From Leptotrichia hofstadii (GTDB lineage: Bacteria; Fusobacteriota; Fusobacteriia; Fusobacteriales; Leptotrichiaceae), in the NCBI RefSeq assembly GCF_007990525.1, contig NZ_AP019823.1, positions 868,001 through 932,000 on the forward strand: 64,000 nt of DNA, given 5' to 3'. This document shows, piece after piece, positions 1-9,446 of the stretch (positions within the stretch are counted from its first letter, which is position 1; every line of letters begins with the position of its first letter). The notes under the pieces are model-generated. The model was given only the letters and a program-made list of their open reading frames with translations, did not search any database and was not told the DNA's origin. The translations under genes and the position numbers were made by a program.

Positions 1-189
1 TTTTATTTAACCAATTAAACATAGAAAGTATGTAAAAATAACAACTTGCTTTTGATAAATATGTATAAAGATTATTTAATACAAGATTTGAAACTTTAAA
101 CGGGAAAATAGTATTGGTTATAAATAATAAATATAGAAGATGCAGGAGAAATATTAAGAAGATTATATGAATAAAAGAGGGAGAAGGAA

Positions 190-1104
190 ATGACATTACA
201 ACAACTAAAATATGTAGTAACAGTCGCTGAAAAAGGGACATTAAGTGAGGCTGCAAAAGAGCTGTTTGTTTCACAGCCAGCATTGACGAAAGCAATAAAA
301 GAGCTGGAAGATGAGATGAATATAACGATTTTTAACAGGACAAATAAAGGAGTAATTGTTTCACTTGAAGGAGATAGGTTTTTGGGGTATGCTAGACAAG
401 TTTTGGAACAGACGGATTTGTTGGAAGAAGAATATAAAAAAGGAAATAAGATAACTCGTAGGTTTTCGGTATCAACTCAGCACTACTCGTTTGCAGTGAA
501 TGCTTTTGTAGATGTGATTAAGAAATTTGGAGAGAATAAGTATGATTTTACACTTAGGGAAACACAGACTAATGAGATTATTGAGGATGTAAGCAAGAGA
601 AAAAGTGAAATTGGAATTTTATACACTTCGGGAGCAAATAAAACTGTAATTGAAAAAATGATAAAAAGAAATAACTTGAAATTTATTGAGCTATTTACTG
701 CAAAGCCACATGTTTTCATTAGTTTTAATCATCCTCTAGCAAAAAAGGAAAGCATCAGTCTTGAAGATTTGAAGGAATATCCGTATTTATCGTTTGAACA
801 AGGAGATTATAACTCTTTTTATTTTTCAGAAGAAATATTGAGTACACTTGACAGGGATAAAAATATAAAAGTGAGGGACAGGGCGACTTTATTTAATTTG
901 GCAGTTGGGCTTAACGGATACACGGTAAGTACGGGAATAATTAGTAAAGAGCTAAATGGAGAAAATATTATTGCAAAACCGCTGGAAGTGGATGAATATA
1001 TGAAAGTTGGAATTATAATGCAGAAAAATATTGAACTAAGTGTTTATGGGAAAGTTTATGTGGAGGCTTTGAAGGAACATTTGAAATATACAGAAATTCC
1101 ATAA
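190..1104 (+). CDS. LysR-family transcriptional regulator
   Basis: A 304-aa protein of normal LysR length. The N-terminal winged helix-turn-helix occupies about residues 1-60; the stretch SEAAKELFVSQPALTKAIKE is the recognition-helix pattern of the family. The rest is the periplasmic-binding-like effector domain (about 90-300). The ATG follows a GAGAAGGAA ribosome site. The next gene on the same strand, 120 bp downstream with its own promoter, is a MetE-like methyltransferase, so control of methionine metabolism is a reasonable inference (LysR proteins such as MtaR/MetR do this), but the effector cannot be read from the sequence. Family call is firm, target is not. Confidence 0.9.
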   Translation: MTLQQLKYVVTVAEKGTLSEAAKELFVSQPALTKAIKELEDEMNITIFNRTNKGVIVSLEGDRFLGYARQVLEQTDLLEEEYKKGNKITRRFSVSTQHYSFAVNAFVDVIKKFGENKYDFTLRETQTNEIIEDVSKRKSEIGILYTSGANKTVIEKMIKRNNLKFIELFTAKPHVFISFNHPLAKKESISLEDLKEYPYLSFEQGDYNSFYFSEEILSTLDRDKNIKVRDRATLFNLAVGLNGYTVSTGIISKELNGENIIAKPLEVDEYMKVGIIMQKNIELSVYGKVYVEALKEHLKYTEIP

Positions 1105-1159
1105 GATTAAAGAACATTGGCATAAACAAAAGTTATAACAAACTAAAAAATAAATGTAT

Positions 1160-1188
1160 TTTACAGAAAGCACATATTTGTATATAAT
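1160..1188 (+). promoter_or_regulatory. Sigma-70-type promoter of the MetE-like gene
   Basis: TTTACA (1160-1165) and TATAAT (1183-1188) are separated by 17 bp, ending about 39 bp before the start codon of the MetE-like gene. The spacing is ideal and the -10 is consensus. No SAM riboswitch or T-box fold is apparent in the short leader. Confidence 0.75.
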
Positions 1189-1226
1189 AACTTCATAAAA
1201 TAATAACAAATAAGGGAGTTGATAAT

Positions 1227-2372
1227 ATGTGTACAATAAATGCACCTCATAGACACGATACTGTAGGAAGTTTTTTGAGAACTGAGAAATTAAAAAAAGC
1301 TAGAAATGATTTTGAAAAGGGAAAAATTGACAAGAAAGAATTGGAAAAAGTTGAGGATGAAGAAATTAGAAAAATTGTAGATAAACAAATTGAATTAGGA
1401 TATACAAGTGTTACAGATGGGGAATTTAGACGTAGTTACTGGCATTTGGACTTTTTCTGGGGATTCAATGGAATTGGGCATGTGCATGCTGATAAAGGTT
1501 ATGAATTTAATGGTGTTGTTACCCGTGATGATACTGCGATTGTTACTGGAAAAATTAGTGGGGAAAATCATCCATTTGTGAAACATTATACATTTTTGCG
1601 AGATTTAGTAAAAGATAAAAAAGGTGTGGAAGCTAGATTTACGATACCTGCTCCAGCACAATTTTATGCAGAATTAGTAAGGGAAGATAAGCATGTGGCC
1701 GCACTTCTTAAAGTTTATCCTGATTTTATAGGATTGGAAGACGACATTGTCAGTGCCTACAAAACTGTTATAAATGACTTGTACAACGAAGGACTTAGAA
1801 CTTTGCAAATTGATGACTGTACTTGGGGTTGTCTTGTAGACGATGACTTTATTGCTTCATTTATTGAAAAAAGTGATAGGGATAAAGAAATTATCAGACA
1901 AGAATTTGCAGAAAAATTTCTAAATATAAATAACAGGGTATTTCAAAATAATCCAGAAGATTTGGTAATTAATACGCATGTTTGCCGTGGAAATTATGCT
2001 TCTACCTGGTTTGGGAAAGGTGGATATGACAAAATTGCAGATGAGCTTTTTGGGAAAGAAGATGTAAATGCCTATTATTTGGAATTTGATACAGAAAGAG
2101 CAGGTACTTTTGAATCACTTGCAAAAGTTTCCGGAGATAAAAAAGTTGTTTTGGGATTAATAACTTCTAAAAATCCAACATTGGAAGAAAAGGAAAGTGT
2201 AATTGCACGTATAAAAGAGGCTTCAAAATATGTGCCACTCGACAGGCTTTATTTGAGTCCGCAGTGTGGATTTGCTTCGACAGAAGAAGGAAATAGGCTT
2301 ACAGAAGAGGAGCAATGGGCAAAACTTAGATTTATTAAGGAAATTTCAGATGAAGTATGGGGAGAAAATTAA
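1227..2372 (+). CDS. MetE C-terminal-like methyltransferase (YxjG/YxjH type)
   Basis: This 381-aa protein resembles the stand-alone C-terminal catalytic half of cobalamin-independent methionine synthase, the YxjG/YxjH type. It opens with the family pattern RHDTVGSFLR. Candidate zinc ligands typical of MetE are visible: His and Cys in NTHVCRGNY (about 251 and 253), an acidic YLEFD segment (about 289), and Cys in LSPQCGFAS (about 347). The family transfers a methyl group to homocysteine or a related thiol; the methyl donor for YxjG-type proteins is uncertain because the folate-binding N-terminal half is absent. RBS AAGGGAG lies upstream. It is followed by a clear terminator, so it is probably monocistronic and possibly controlled by the adjacent LysR protein. 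Confidence 0.85.
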   Translation: MCTINAPHRHDTVGSFLRTEKLKKARNDFEKGKIDKKELEKVEDEEIRKIVDKQIELGYTSVTDGEFRRSYWHLDFFWGFNGIGHVHADKGYEFNGVVTRDDTAIVTGKISGENHPFVKHYTFLRDLVKDKKGVEARFTIPAPAQFYAELVREDKHVAALLKVYPDFIGLEDDIVSAYKTVINDLYNEGLRTLQIDDCTWGCLVDDDFIASFIEKSDRDKEIIRQEFAEKFLNINNRVFQNNPEDLVINTHVCRGNYASTWFGKGGYDKIADELFGKEDVNAYYLEFDTERAGTFESLAKVSGDKKVVLGLITSKNPTLEEKESVIARIKEASKYVPLDRLYLSPQCGFASTEEGNRLTEEEQWAKLRFIKEISDEVWGEN

Positions 2373-2450
2373 TAATAATTTGATTTATATTTTTTATAAG
2401 GAAATTAAATTCATATTTTTTAGGTCTTTAGTGATATATTTGATAATTTT

Positions 2451-2480
2451 AAAAGAGGCGTCAGCCTCTTTTACTCTTCT
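2451..2480 (+). terminator. Rho-independent terminator after the MetE-like gene
   Basis: A perfect 9-bp stem, AAAAGAGGC / GCCTCTTTT with a GTCA loop (2451-2472), followed by a T-rich tract. Confidence 0.85.
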
Positions 2481-2543
2481 TTTGCCAAATAAATATATAA
2501 ATGTCTACGACAAAATATCCAACCTAGTTGGATTAATAAAATA

Positions 2544-3179
2544 TTAATAGTATTTTTTGAGGGGCGGATATCTGTAATGATAAAATTCCCATACAATCAT
2601 TTTAACCTTGCATGCTGGACAGTAAAAAGGATTCATCCCGAAAGTCTTGTACATCTGCCTTTGATAAAATGAATATCTTGACACGGCAATGTTTTTCCTG
2701 AAAGCATCAATTGCCTCTTTAAGCCTTTCAGAAATATGCCTTGAATAAAATCCGTAACGGTTTACCATCTTAAAGTTTTTAGGGGGCAGATGAATTAAAA
2801 TATGGGAAACAAATCTCTCAGAAGGCATAGTAATGTAAGTTTCCTTTTTATCATTAGCCAGGTCGTTAAAAAAGAAAGTGACCTCCTTGTCAGTAATGTC
2901 AGTAATCTTGTATTCAGCAATGGGGGAACGCGCAAGGTATCGTCCAAGATATTTGATAATGCCTTCTGTGCTGTTAATATCGCCATTTCCAACGTTAAAG
3001 AAAAACCTTCTGTTTTCCTTGTAAAGCTTCGTAGCAGTATTTCTAGCGTCTTTCTCAATCTTCCTGCTGGGATAGCTTCCGTTTTCAATAATTTTAAGGA
3101 CATGGTACTTCCATTGCCCGGCAATAGTGTCAACGTTGAAGTATCTCATTTTCTTGTAAAGAAGGTAAGATTGTATTTT
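2544..3179 (-). pseudogene. Truncated IS91-type (Y2) transposase remnant
   Basis: The 201 residues after the first Met match the C-terminal half of IS91-family Y2 transposases. Visible are IIKYLGRYLARSPIAEYKI, a strand-rich segment with VTFFFND, the FVSHILIHLPPKNFKMV block, RYGFYS, and a terminal CPACK zinc-like pair. The N-terminal zinc finger and the HUH motif are missing. The frame stays open about 10 codons upstream of the Met (QSYLLYKK, which still looks like transposase) and then meets a stop, so this is a 5'-truncated gene. A small hairpin, ATCCAAC-CTA-GTTGGAT (2517-2533), lies just past its 3' end. It should be unable to transpose on its own. Confidence 0.75.
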
Positions 3180-3196
3180 TTATAGAAAAAATAAGG

Positions 3197-4183
3197 CTAG
3201 ACAGCCCTATTTAAATATTTCCTGCATAGATATTTATAAAATTTATTCTCCACGAGGTATTTTGTCAAATTTGACATTAGAAATACCATTAGGAAATAGA
3301 TTAGAAAATCTACATAACTTGTCATTTTTCCCATAAATTTTTCAAATACTATGTAGAGAGGTCTATGCAGTATGTATATTGAATAGCTGATTCCTCCCAG
3401 GTAGATAAAAAATTTGTTTCCTAGAAATTTACTGAAAAATCCGCTATCTAAATACAGAAATACGATTAAAGGGATGAAAGATAACGAAACAGCAGTGGAA
3501 TTATATGGGAAAAACTTGTTGTATGGAGCAAATAATAAGAAAATAATATAAATTATTGCAAGAAAGGAATATATATTTCTTTTTTTCATATTTTTTATTT
3601 TATCATAAAGGAGCATTCCGAATGTAAAGGTGCTGATGTACATAAGAGGATTATATTTTATAAATTCAAGAACTGTTCCACTGCTGGAGTTTAGCTTGAA
3701 AAGATAATTGAAAAAATAATAGACGTAAAAATTGATAATTAATACAAAATATGTAAAATATTTATTTTTTCTAAATTGCAGCAGCGCTGGAAATAGCAAA
3801 AGCAAAAAAGCCAGTACAGAAAGATACCATGCAGATGAATTGTAGCTTAGGGATCTGTTAAAAATCCATGACTGCACTAGAAGCATGTTATATATTATTG
3901 TACCTTTAAATTTTAATGTCAGTATGAGCGATAGGAAGTAGACAGGATAAAATTTAAAGAATCTTGTCTTATAAAAAATCCGGGTGTCAAGATTTTTGTT
4001 TGAATAAACATACGTTAAAAGAAATCCTGAAAGCAGAAAAAAGAAAAATACCCAGGCAATTCCATGTTCCAGAATAAAAGGAAGCTTTAAAGAAGAAAAC
4101 TGAGTATGTGTTACAGTATGATAGTAAAATACTGACAATGCTCCAATAAATCTAAAAATTTCAAACTGATTATATTTTTTCAT
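3197..4183 (-). CDS. Acyltransferase-3 family membrane protein
   Basis: About 328 aa and almost entirely hydrophobic, with roughly ten membrane segments. The N-terminus has the acyltransferase-3 (OafA/NodX) signature: IFRFIGALSVFYYHTVTHT, where the His in the first segment is the usual active-site candidate, followed by WVFFFFLLSGFLLTY. The C-terminal block YLGGISYSIYILHRPLY is also typical. These enzymes O-acetylate or otherwise acylate surface polysaccharide, LPS or peptidoglycan at the inner membrane. A GTG lies 6 nt upstream of the chosen ATG, but AAGGAG sits 7 nt before the ATG, which decides the start. It lies alone between a transposase remnant and recA, suggesting a variable surface-modification gene. 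Confidence 0.85.
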   Translation of the reverse strand: MKKYNQFEIFRFIGALSVFYYHTVTHTQFSSLKLPFILEHGIAWVFFFFLLSGFLLTYVYSNKNLDTRIFYKTRFFKFYPVYFLSLILTLKFKGTIIYNMLLVQSWIFNRSLSYNSSAWYLSVLAFLLLLFPALLQFRKNKYFTYFVLIINFYVYYFFNYLFKLNSSSGTVLEFIKYNPLMYISTFTFGMLLYDKIKNMKKRNIYSFLAIIYIIFLLFAPYNKFFPYNSTAVSLSFIPLIVFLYLDSGFFSKFLGNKFFIYLGGISYSIYILHRPLYIVFEKFMGKMTSYVDFLIYFLMVFLMSNLTKYLVENKFYKYLCRKYLNRAV

Positions 4184-4375
4184 AATCACGCTCCTTGCTT
4201 TTTTTGTATAGTAAGTCTATTATCAAAAGTATAATTACTACATTGTATCATATTATAGGAAAAAATTCAAAGAAATGGTAAAGTTTCTTTTTTTTATATA
4301 TAAAGCTGAAAAAATGTATTTTAAATAAAAAAGTAGGTGGAAGTATAATTTGCTATATAAAAAGAAATCAAATTG

Positions 4376-4384
4376 TGATATAAT
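4376..4384 (+). promoter_or_regulatory. Extended -10 promoter of recA
   Basis: TGATATAAT is an extended -10 (TGn plus consensus TATAAT at 4379-4384), 38 bp before the recA start. No good -35 is visible at the right spacing, as expected for an extended -10 promoter. No GAAC-N4-GTTC SOS box was found. Confidence 0.6.
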
Positions 4385-4422
4385 AATGTTTGGAATATAA
4401 CAATAAATAAGGAGAGGGTATA

Positions 4423-5541
4423 ATGGCTAGAAAAAAAGCTGAAGAAAAAGAAAAAGAAAAAGACGATAAAGGGTTAAGCGAAAAGGAGAAAATGCTTGAC
4501 TTGGCACTAAAGCAGATTCAGAAGGACTATGGCGACGGTGCTGTAATGAAACTTGGTGAAAATCAGAAAATGAATATAAGGGCTATTTCTACAGGGAGCT
4601 TGAATTTGGATATAGCACTTGGAATTGGAGGAGTGCCGAGAGGAAGAATTGTTGAGATTTATGGGGCGGAATCTTCTGGAAAAACAACGCTTGCACTTCA
4701 TATTATTGCGGAAGCTCAGAAGGCTGGGGGAACAGTGGCATTTATTGATGCGGAACATGCTTTAGATCCAGTTTATGCAAAGGCTCTTGGAGTAAATATC
4801 GACGAACTTTTAATTTCACAGCCTGATACAGGGGAGCAGGCACTTGAAATTTCAGATATGCTTGTAAGAAGCGGAGCAATGGATGTAATTGTTGTCGATT
4901 CAGTTGCAGCGCTTGTTCCAAAAGCTGAAATCGAAGGAGAAATGGGCGATCAGCAAATGGGACTTCAGGCAAGGCTTATGTCAAAAGCACTTAGAAAATT
5001 GACAGGAAGTATCTCAAAATCTGATACAGTTATGATTTTTATTAATCAAATAAGGGAAAAAATTGGTGGATTTTCATTTGTTCCAGGAGTGCAGACAACT
5101 ACTTCGGGAGGACGTGCTTTAAAATTCTTTTCAACTGTGAGGCTGGAAGTAAAAAGAGTAGGTTCTGTTAAACAGGGAGACGATGTTATTGGAAGCGAAG
5201 TTGTAGTCAAAGTCACAAAAAATAAAGTTGCGCCTCCATTTAAAGAGGCTAAATTCAACGTGATGTATGGAACTGGAATTTCAAGAATTGGAGAAGTTCT
5301 GGATGCGGCAATTAATCTTGGGATTGCTTCAAAAAGTGGAGCATGGTTCAGTTATGGCGATGAACGTCTAGGACAAGGGCGTGTAAATGTTGAAAATATG
5401 CTAAAGGAAAACAAGGAAGTATATGGAAGGCTTGAAAAGCAAGTACTGGAAGCTATTCGTCCAAAACAGGAAACAGAGCAGTTAAAAATCGTAGAAACTG
5501 CTGAAACTGAAAATAAAGAAGCAGGAAATAATGAAGATTAA
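4423..5541 (+). CDS. recA: RecA recombinase
   Basis: A 372-aa RecA with all core motifs: MAW-like N-terminus, Walker [10 protein letters not shown] (about 81-89), Walker [11 protein letters not shown] (about 155-164), loop L1/L2 region with [11 protein letters not shown] and [11 protein letters not shown], and a C-terminal domain ending in an acidic tail. It forms ATP-dependent filaments on single-stranded DNA for homologous recombination and the SOS response. The N-terminus carries a Lys/Glu-rich extension of about 20 residues before the conserved [13 protein letters not shown] helix. RBS GGAGAGGG precedes the ATG. It overlaps recX by 11 bp, so the two are probably translationally coupled. 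Confidence 0.98.
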   Translation: MARKKAEEKEKEKDDKGLSEKEKMLDLALKQIQKDYGDGAVMKLGENQKMNIRAISTGSLNLDIALGIGGVPRGRIVEIYGAESSGKTTLALHIIAEAQKAGGTVAFIDAEHALDPVYAKALGVNIDELLISQPDTGEQALEISDMLVRSGAMDVIVVDSVAALVPKAEIEGEMGDQQMGLQARLMSKALRKLTGSISKSDTVMIFINQIREKIGGFSFVPGVQTTTSGGRALKFFSTVRLEVKRVGSVKQGDDVIGSEVVVKVTKNKVAPPFKEAKFNVMYGTGISRIGEVLDAAINLGIASKSGAWFSYGDERLGQGRVNVENMLKENKEVYGRLEKQVLEAIRPKQETEQLKIVETAETENKEAGNNED

Positions 5542-6136
5542 TAGAATTTATCGAAATAAAATATATCTTGATACTGAGGAAATTATGGATATAAGTCCGC
5601 TTATCAGGCAAAAATATGATTTGAAGGTAAATGACAGTATTGAAAGGTTTTATGATGAGATTTCGTATGAAGCCTCTCTTGAAAAAGGTATTTTTCTGAT
5701 TTCATTAAAAGACAGGACAAAAAAGGAAGTACGGTTAAAGCTGGAAGAAAAATTTTGGAATAAGAACGCAGTTTTAAAGGCAATAGAAAAGCTGGAGGAA
5801 TTTGGGTATCTGAATGACCTGAACTATGCGATTTCATACATTGAAAGCAAAACTTATGGAAAAAATCGTATTTCTTACAATCTTTTTCAAAAGGGAATTG
5901 ACAGAAGTACAGTTGAAAAAGCGTATTTGACTTTGGATGAGGAAAAAGAAGAAAATATTGATGATGTAAAACTGGAAAAATTAATTGATAAAAATAGTAG
6001 GAAAATTAATTCAAGCAACAGTCGGGATGAAAAGAAACTGAAGGAAGAGCAGAAACTTATACAATATTTGGCAAGGCAAGGTTTTTCTCTTGATAAAATC
6101 TTTAAAAAGTTAAAAGAATACAAGGAAAATTACTAA
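5531..6136 (+). CDS. recX: RecX regulatory protein
   Basis: A 201-aa RecX-family protein, the usual modulator that binds in the groove of RecA filaments. It is three-helix-repeat-like throughout; recognisable blocks are [35 protein letters not shown] and, near the C-terminus, [19 protein letters not shown]. The N-terminal ~50 residues precede the first repeat, as in longer RecX proteins. The start lies inside the recA 3' end, an arrangement common for recA-recX. Confidence 0.88.
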   Translation: MKINRIYRNKIYLDTEEIMDISPLIRQKYDLKVNDSIERFYDEISYEASLEKGIFLISLKDRTKKEVRLKLEEKFWNKNAVLKAIEKLEEFGYLNDLNYAISYIESKTYGKNRISYNLFQKGIDRSTVEKAYLTLDEEKEENIDDVKLEKLIDKNSRKINSSNSRDEKKLKEEQKLIQYLARQGFSLDKIFKKLKEYKENY

Positions 6137-6160
6137 TAAACAGTAAGGGAGGAAAAGAAC

Positions 6161-6907
6161 ATGAGAACAATATTTTACCATCTTGTATTAGTGGGAACTT
6201 TTATTTATGGAAGTTTTGTTCATATATGGTATCTAATATTCAATAAAGGCGAAAAAAGATATAGATATGTATGCCGAGTAGCCAAAAATTGGGGGAAAAA
6301 TCTAATCTGGGGAGCTGGAAGTAAAGTAAAAGTTATTTACAAGAATGGCAGTGAAGAAGAAATAAAAAAAATACGAGACACAAAAGAAGCAGTTATATTA
6401 ATCTCAAATCATCAGAGTAATGTAGATATTCCTGCATTATTAGGATATTTGCCACTTGATTTTTCTTTCATTGCAAAAAAGGAAATGAAAAGATGGCCTG
6501 CAATTGGACGTTGGATGCGTTCCTTTGACTGTATATTTCTGGATAGAAAAAATGCAAGACAGGGAATGAAGGATATGAAGGATGCCATCAGTAAAATAAA
6601 AAAAGGACATTCTTATGTAATTTTCCCTGAAGGAAGCAGAAGTGAGGATGGTACAATTGGTGAATTTAAAAAAGGAAGCTTCAAACTTGCAACAGATACA
6701 GATGCTAGAATTTTGCCGATCACAATTATTGGAACTTATGAAGTGCAAAGTCGTAAAAGTTTAAAGGTAACGCCAAATAAAAATATAAAAATTGTTGTGG
6801 ATAAGCCAGTAGATTTGAAGGCTATGTCAAGAGAAGAAAAAAAGGAAGTTCACAATATTGTAAATAAAATTATAAAAGATAATTATACAGAAGAAAAAAA
6901 TCTTTAG
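6161..6907 (+). CDS. plsC: 1-acyl-sn-glycerol-3-phosphate acyltransferase
   Basis: A 248-aa PlsC/LPLAT-family enzyme of normal length. The N-terminal membrane segment (about 4-26) is followed by the catalytic H(X4)D box NHQSNVD (about 83-89), the AKKEM block, and the glycerol-phosphate-binding motif FPEGSRS (about 156-162). It acylates lysophosphatidic acid to phosphatidic acid in the inner leaflet. RBS GGGAGGAAAAG lies before the ATG. It follows recX by 24 bp and runs directly toward rdgB, so these four genes may form one transcription unit. Confidence 0.92.
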   Translation: MRTIFYHLVLVGTFIYGSFVHIWYLIFNKGEKRYRYVCRVAKNWGKNLIWGAGSKVKVIYKNGSEEEIKKIRDTKEAVILISNHQSNVDIPALLGYLPLDFSFIAKKEMKRWPAIGRWMRSFDCIFLDRKNARQGMKDMKDAISKIKKGHSYVIFPEGSRSEDGTIGEFKKGSFKLATDTDARILPITIIGTYEVQSRKSLKVTPNKNIKIVVDKPVDLKAMSREEKKEVHNIVNKIIKDNYTEEKNL

Positions 6908-6910
6908 GTG

Positions 6911-6930
6911 GGGGTAAGCATACCCCTATT
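6911..6930 (+). terminator. Weak hairpin between plsC and rdgB
   Basis: GGGGTA-AGCA-TACCCC (6911-6926) followed by TATTTT. The 6-bp stem is short, so this may be only a partial terminator or an RNA-stability hairpin. Confidence 0.4.
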
Positions 6931-6955
6931 TTGCGTAAGAAAGGAAAGTGATACA

Positions 6956-7549
6956 ATGAAAGTATTTTTAGCGACGAAAAATAAGGGGAAAATAAAAGAT
7001 TTTGAAAAACTGACAGAAGGGATGGATTTGGAAGTTGTAACGATTTTAGATGGGCTTGATATTCCTGATGTTGTGGAGGATGGAGAAACTTTTGAGGAAA
7101 ATTCACGAAAAAAGGCAAAGGAAATTGCAGATTATACAAATATTGTAACAATTTCAGATGATTCAGGACTTTGCGTAGATGCTTTGGATGGAGGGCCTGG
7201 AGTTTATTCGGCAAGATTTGGAGGAGAAAATACGACTGACAGCGAAAAGAACCAAAAAATGCTGGAACTTCTAAAGGATGTGAAAAAAGAAAATAGAAAA
7301 GCACATTTTGTATCTGTTGTAAGTATTGCCTTTCCAAATGGGGAAATTCATTCATTTCGTGGAGAAATAGAAGGAGAGATTTTGTTTGAAGCAAGAGGTA
7401 ACAATGGATTTGGCTACAATCCAATTTTTTATTCGTATGAACTGGGAAAATCATTTGGAGAAGCAGATGACGAAGAAAGAAAAAGTGTGAGCCATCGGGC
7501 AAGAGCGTTCAGAAAACTTATTGCATCAGGACTTTTGGAAGAAAAGTAA
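6956..7549 (+). CDS. rdgB: RdgB/HAM1 non-canonical purine NTP pyrophosphatase
   Basis: A 197-aa ITPase. The N-terminal MKVFLATKNKGKIKDFEKL is the family nucleotide-binding start; SDDSGLCVDAL (catalytic Asp pair), GPGVYSARFGG, NNGFGYNPIF and SHRARAFRKL follow in the family order. It hydrolyses dITP/XTP to monophosphates, cleaning the nucleotide pool. An in-frame ATG 48 bp upstream exists, but this start has the AAGGAAAG site 7 nt before it and matches the conserved N-terminus exactly. Confidence 0.93.
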   Translation: MKVFLATKNKGKIKDFEKLTEGMDLEVVTILDGLDIPDVVEDGETFEENSRKKAKEIADYTNIVTISDDSGLCVDALDGGPGVYSARFGGENTTDSEKNQKMLELLKDVKKENRKAHFVSVVSIAFPNGEIHSFRGEIEGEILFEARGNNGFGYNPIFYSYELGKSFGEADDEERKSVSHRARAFRKLIASGLLEEK

Positions 7550-7662
7550 ATATTAATTGTTTTTCAGACTAAAAAATAGATTTAGGTAAATTATAAATTT
7601 TGATTTCAGTTTTTAGTATTGTTTGTTAAATTAAAAAAAAGGCTGGAAGGGAGCTGTTTATT

Positions 7663-8184
7663 ATGGAAATTACTAATGAAAAAATTGAACTTAATGGATT
7701 AATTCACAAGGGAGTGGATAAAATTCTGATATTAATGGCGATATTGTCTATTGTTTATGGAATAGCATTTACTTTGCTGGAAAAAATTCCAGTTGCAAGG
7801 ATAATTTCAGCTTTTTTGCCAGTTGCTGCCATTGTTGTCTGGATTTTGTTTATTTTTTTGAGAATTGACAAGTTAAAAGTTGAAAATGGGGTGGTTTCAT
7901 TAAATGGAAAAAAATTGGATAGTAAAAATACGACAGGATACATGGATAAATATGTGGGAACACCAAGAATACATTTGACAGTGAATGAAGAAAAAATATT
8001 ATTCGAACCATACGTAAACCGTTACAGCAGAAGCGACACTTCTAATAAAATCACAGCAATCGGATTTTCACTAAAAGAAAAAGGAATACCCGAAATACAG
8101 TATCAAAAAATTTATCGTAAAATCCTGCTTTTGAGATTAGTTATCCTTTTAGGAATAATGGCTCCATTAATAATAACAGTTTAG
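7663..8184 (+). CDS. Small membrane protein, unknown function
   Basis: A 173-aa protein not recognised as a named family. Two adjacent membrane segments (about 21-39 and 45-67) are followed by a ~80-residue soluble stretch with beta-strand character (KLKVENGVVSLNGKKL) and a third membrane segment at the C-terminus (about 150-170). The layout resembles small bacterial proteins with a PH-like or YcxB-like cytosolic domain, but that is only a resemblance. RBS AAGGGAG precedes the ATG. It sits 30 bp before alr with the same orientation. Confidence 0.6.
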   Translation: MEITNEKIELNGLIHKGVDKILILMAILSIVYGIAFTLLEKIPVARIISAFLPVAAIVVWILFIFLRIDKLKVENGVVSLNGKKLDSKNTTGYMDKYVGTPRIHLTVNEEKILFEPYVNRYSRSDTSNKITAIGFSLKEKGIPEIQYQKIYRKILLLRLVILLGIMAPLIITV

Positions 8185-8213
8185 GAATTTGTTAAGGAGA
8201 GAAAAAATAAAAA

Positions 8214-9386
8214 ATGTTAGTAAATTTGGAAATAAATAGGGAAAATCTAAAAAGGAACTTAGAAAAAATACGTTCTATAAATAAAAATATCATTTGTGTA
8301 ATTAAAGACAATGCCTATGGGCTGGGAATTGAAAATATTTTTCCTATATTGTTAGAAAATAATTGTAATTACTTTGCAGTGGCGTATATTGAGGAAGCAA
8401 TAAAAATTGGTGAAATTCTAAAAAATTTTGAAAAAGAAAAAAAATTAAACTTTTTGGAAAATAGAAAAATAAAGATAATGGCACTTAATTATATTGAGCC
8501 TAAAAATTTGAAATATGTGATAGAAAATAATGTTGAACTTACAATTTTTAATTTTTCACAATTATCCGATTACTTAAAAATTTTGGATAAATCCTTTGAA
8601 AATACAGTTTTGAAAATCCATATAAAAGTAAACAGCGGAATGAACAGGCTTGGATTTGATGAAAATGAGATTTTGGAATTAATTGAAAAAATAAAAAAAT
8701 ACGAAATAAATTCTAAAAATAACAAACTGGAAATAATCTCGATTTTTTCTCATATTTCAGATGCAGAAAATCAAATTGAAACAGAAAAGCAAGTTGAAAA
8801 ATATGAAAACATTTTAAAAATAGTTGATAAAAATGATGTAAAATACCAGTACAAACATTTGCAGGCAAGTCCGTTGCTTTTTAAATACGGAGAAAAATAC
8901 AATTATGATTTCGCACGTGTGGGAATGGCGCTTTATGGAATGGAGCCTTTATCTTATGATGTGGGATTATTAGACGTTATAACAGTAAAATCACAAATTA
9001 TAAACGTAAGAAACGTGAAGAAAAACGATAAAATTTCCTATGGAAGTAAAGGCATTGTAAACAGAGATTCTAAAATAGGCATTGTATCAATAGGCTATGC
9101 ACACGGATTTCAAAAACAAATTGAAAATTCAGAAGAAGCGTATGTCTTAGTAAATGGTAAAAAGGTAAAAATTGTTGGAGAAATTTGTATGGATATGATT
9201 TTTATTGATTTAACGGATATAGAAAATGTGGAAGTGAATGATGAAGTTGTAATTGTTGGAAGTCAGAAGAATATTGAAAATGGAATTACCGAAAAAATAA
9301 CGTTGAGGCAAGTAGCAAAGTGGGCTGGAACGATACAGGATGATGTGCTGACTAAGTTTTCGGGAATAAAAAAAACAGTAGATTGA
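8214..9386 (+). CDS. alr: Alanine racemase
   Basis: A 390-aa fold-type III PLP enzyme that makes D-alanine for peptidoglycan. The PLP-binding Lys is K31 in VIKDNAYGLG; the second catalytic base is Tyr in KISYGSKGIV (about 277), and VGEICMDMIFIDL is the conserved C-terminal beta-domain block. The active-site motif reads KDNAYG rather than the common KANAYG, a tolerated variant. The SD (AAGGAGAG) is 13 nt from the ATG, longer than usual. Confidence 0.93.
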   Translation: MLVNLEINRENLKRNLEKIRSINKNIICVIKDNAYGLGIENIFPILLENNCNYFAVAYIEEAIKIGEILKNFEKEKKLNFLENRKIKIMALNYIEPKNLKYVIENNVELTIFNFSQLSDYLKILDKSFENTVLKIHIKVNSGMNRLGFDENEILELIEKIKKYEINSKNNKLEIISIFSHISDAENQIETEKQVEKYENILKIVDKNDVKYQYKHLQASPLLFKYGEKYNYDFARVGMALYGMEPLSYDVGLLDVITVKSQIINVRNVKKNDKISYGSKGIVNRDSKIGIVSIGYAHGFQKQIENSEEAYVLVNGKKVKIVGEICMDMIFIDLTDIENVEVNDEVVIVGSQKNIENGITEKITLRQVAKWAGTIQDDVLTKFSGIKKTVD

Positions 9387-9446
9387 TTTGGATTTGAATT
9401 TTTTTATATTTATGTCACACGAATTATTAATGAAAAGAGGTGTTAG

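Noticed and set aside
1-189. Short frame ending just before the LysR gene (IEDAGEILRRLYE)
   Set aside because: Only about 17 codons after an in-frame stop; too short to distinguish a gene remnant from chance.
1105-1226. SAM riboswitch or T-box before the MetE-like gene
   Set aside because: The promoter lies only about 40 bp from the start codon, leaving too short a leader for either element.
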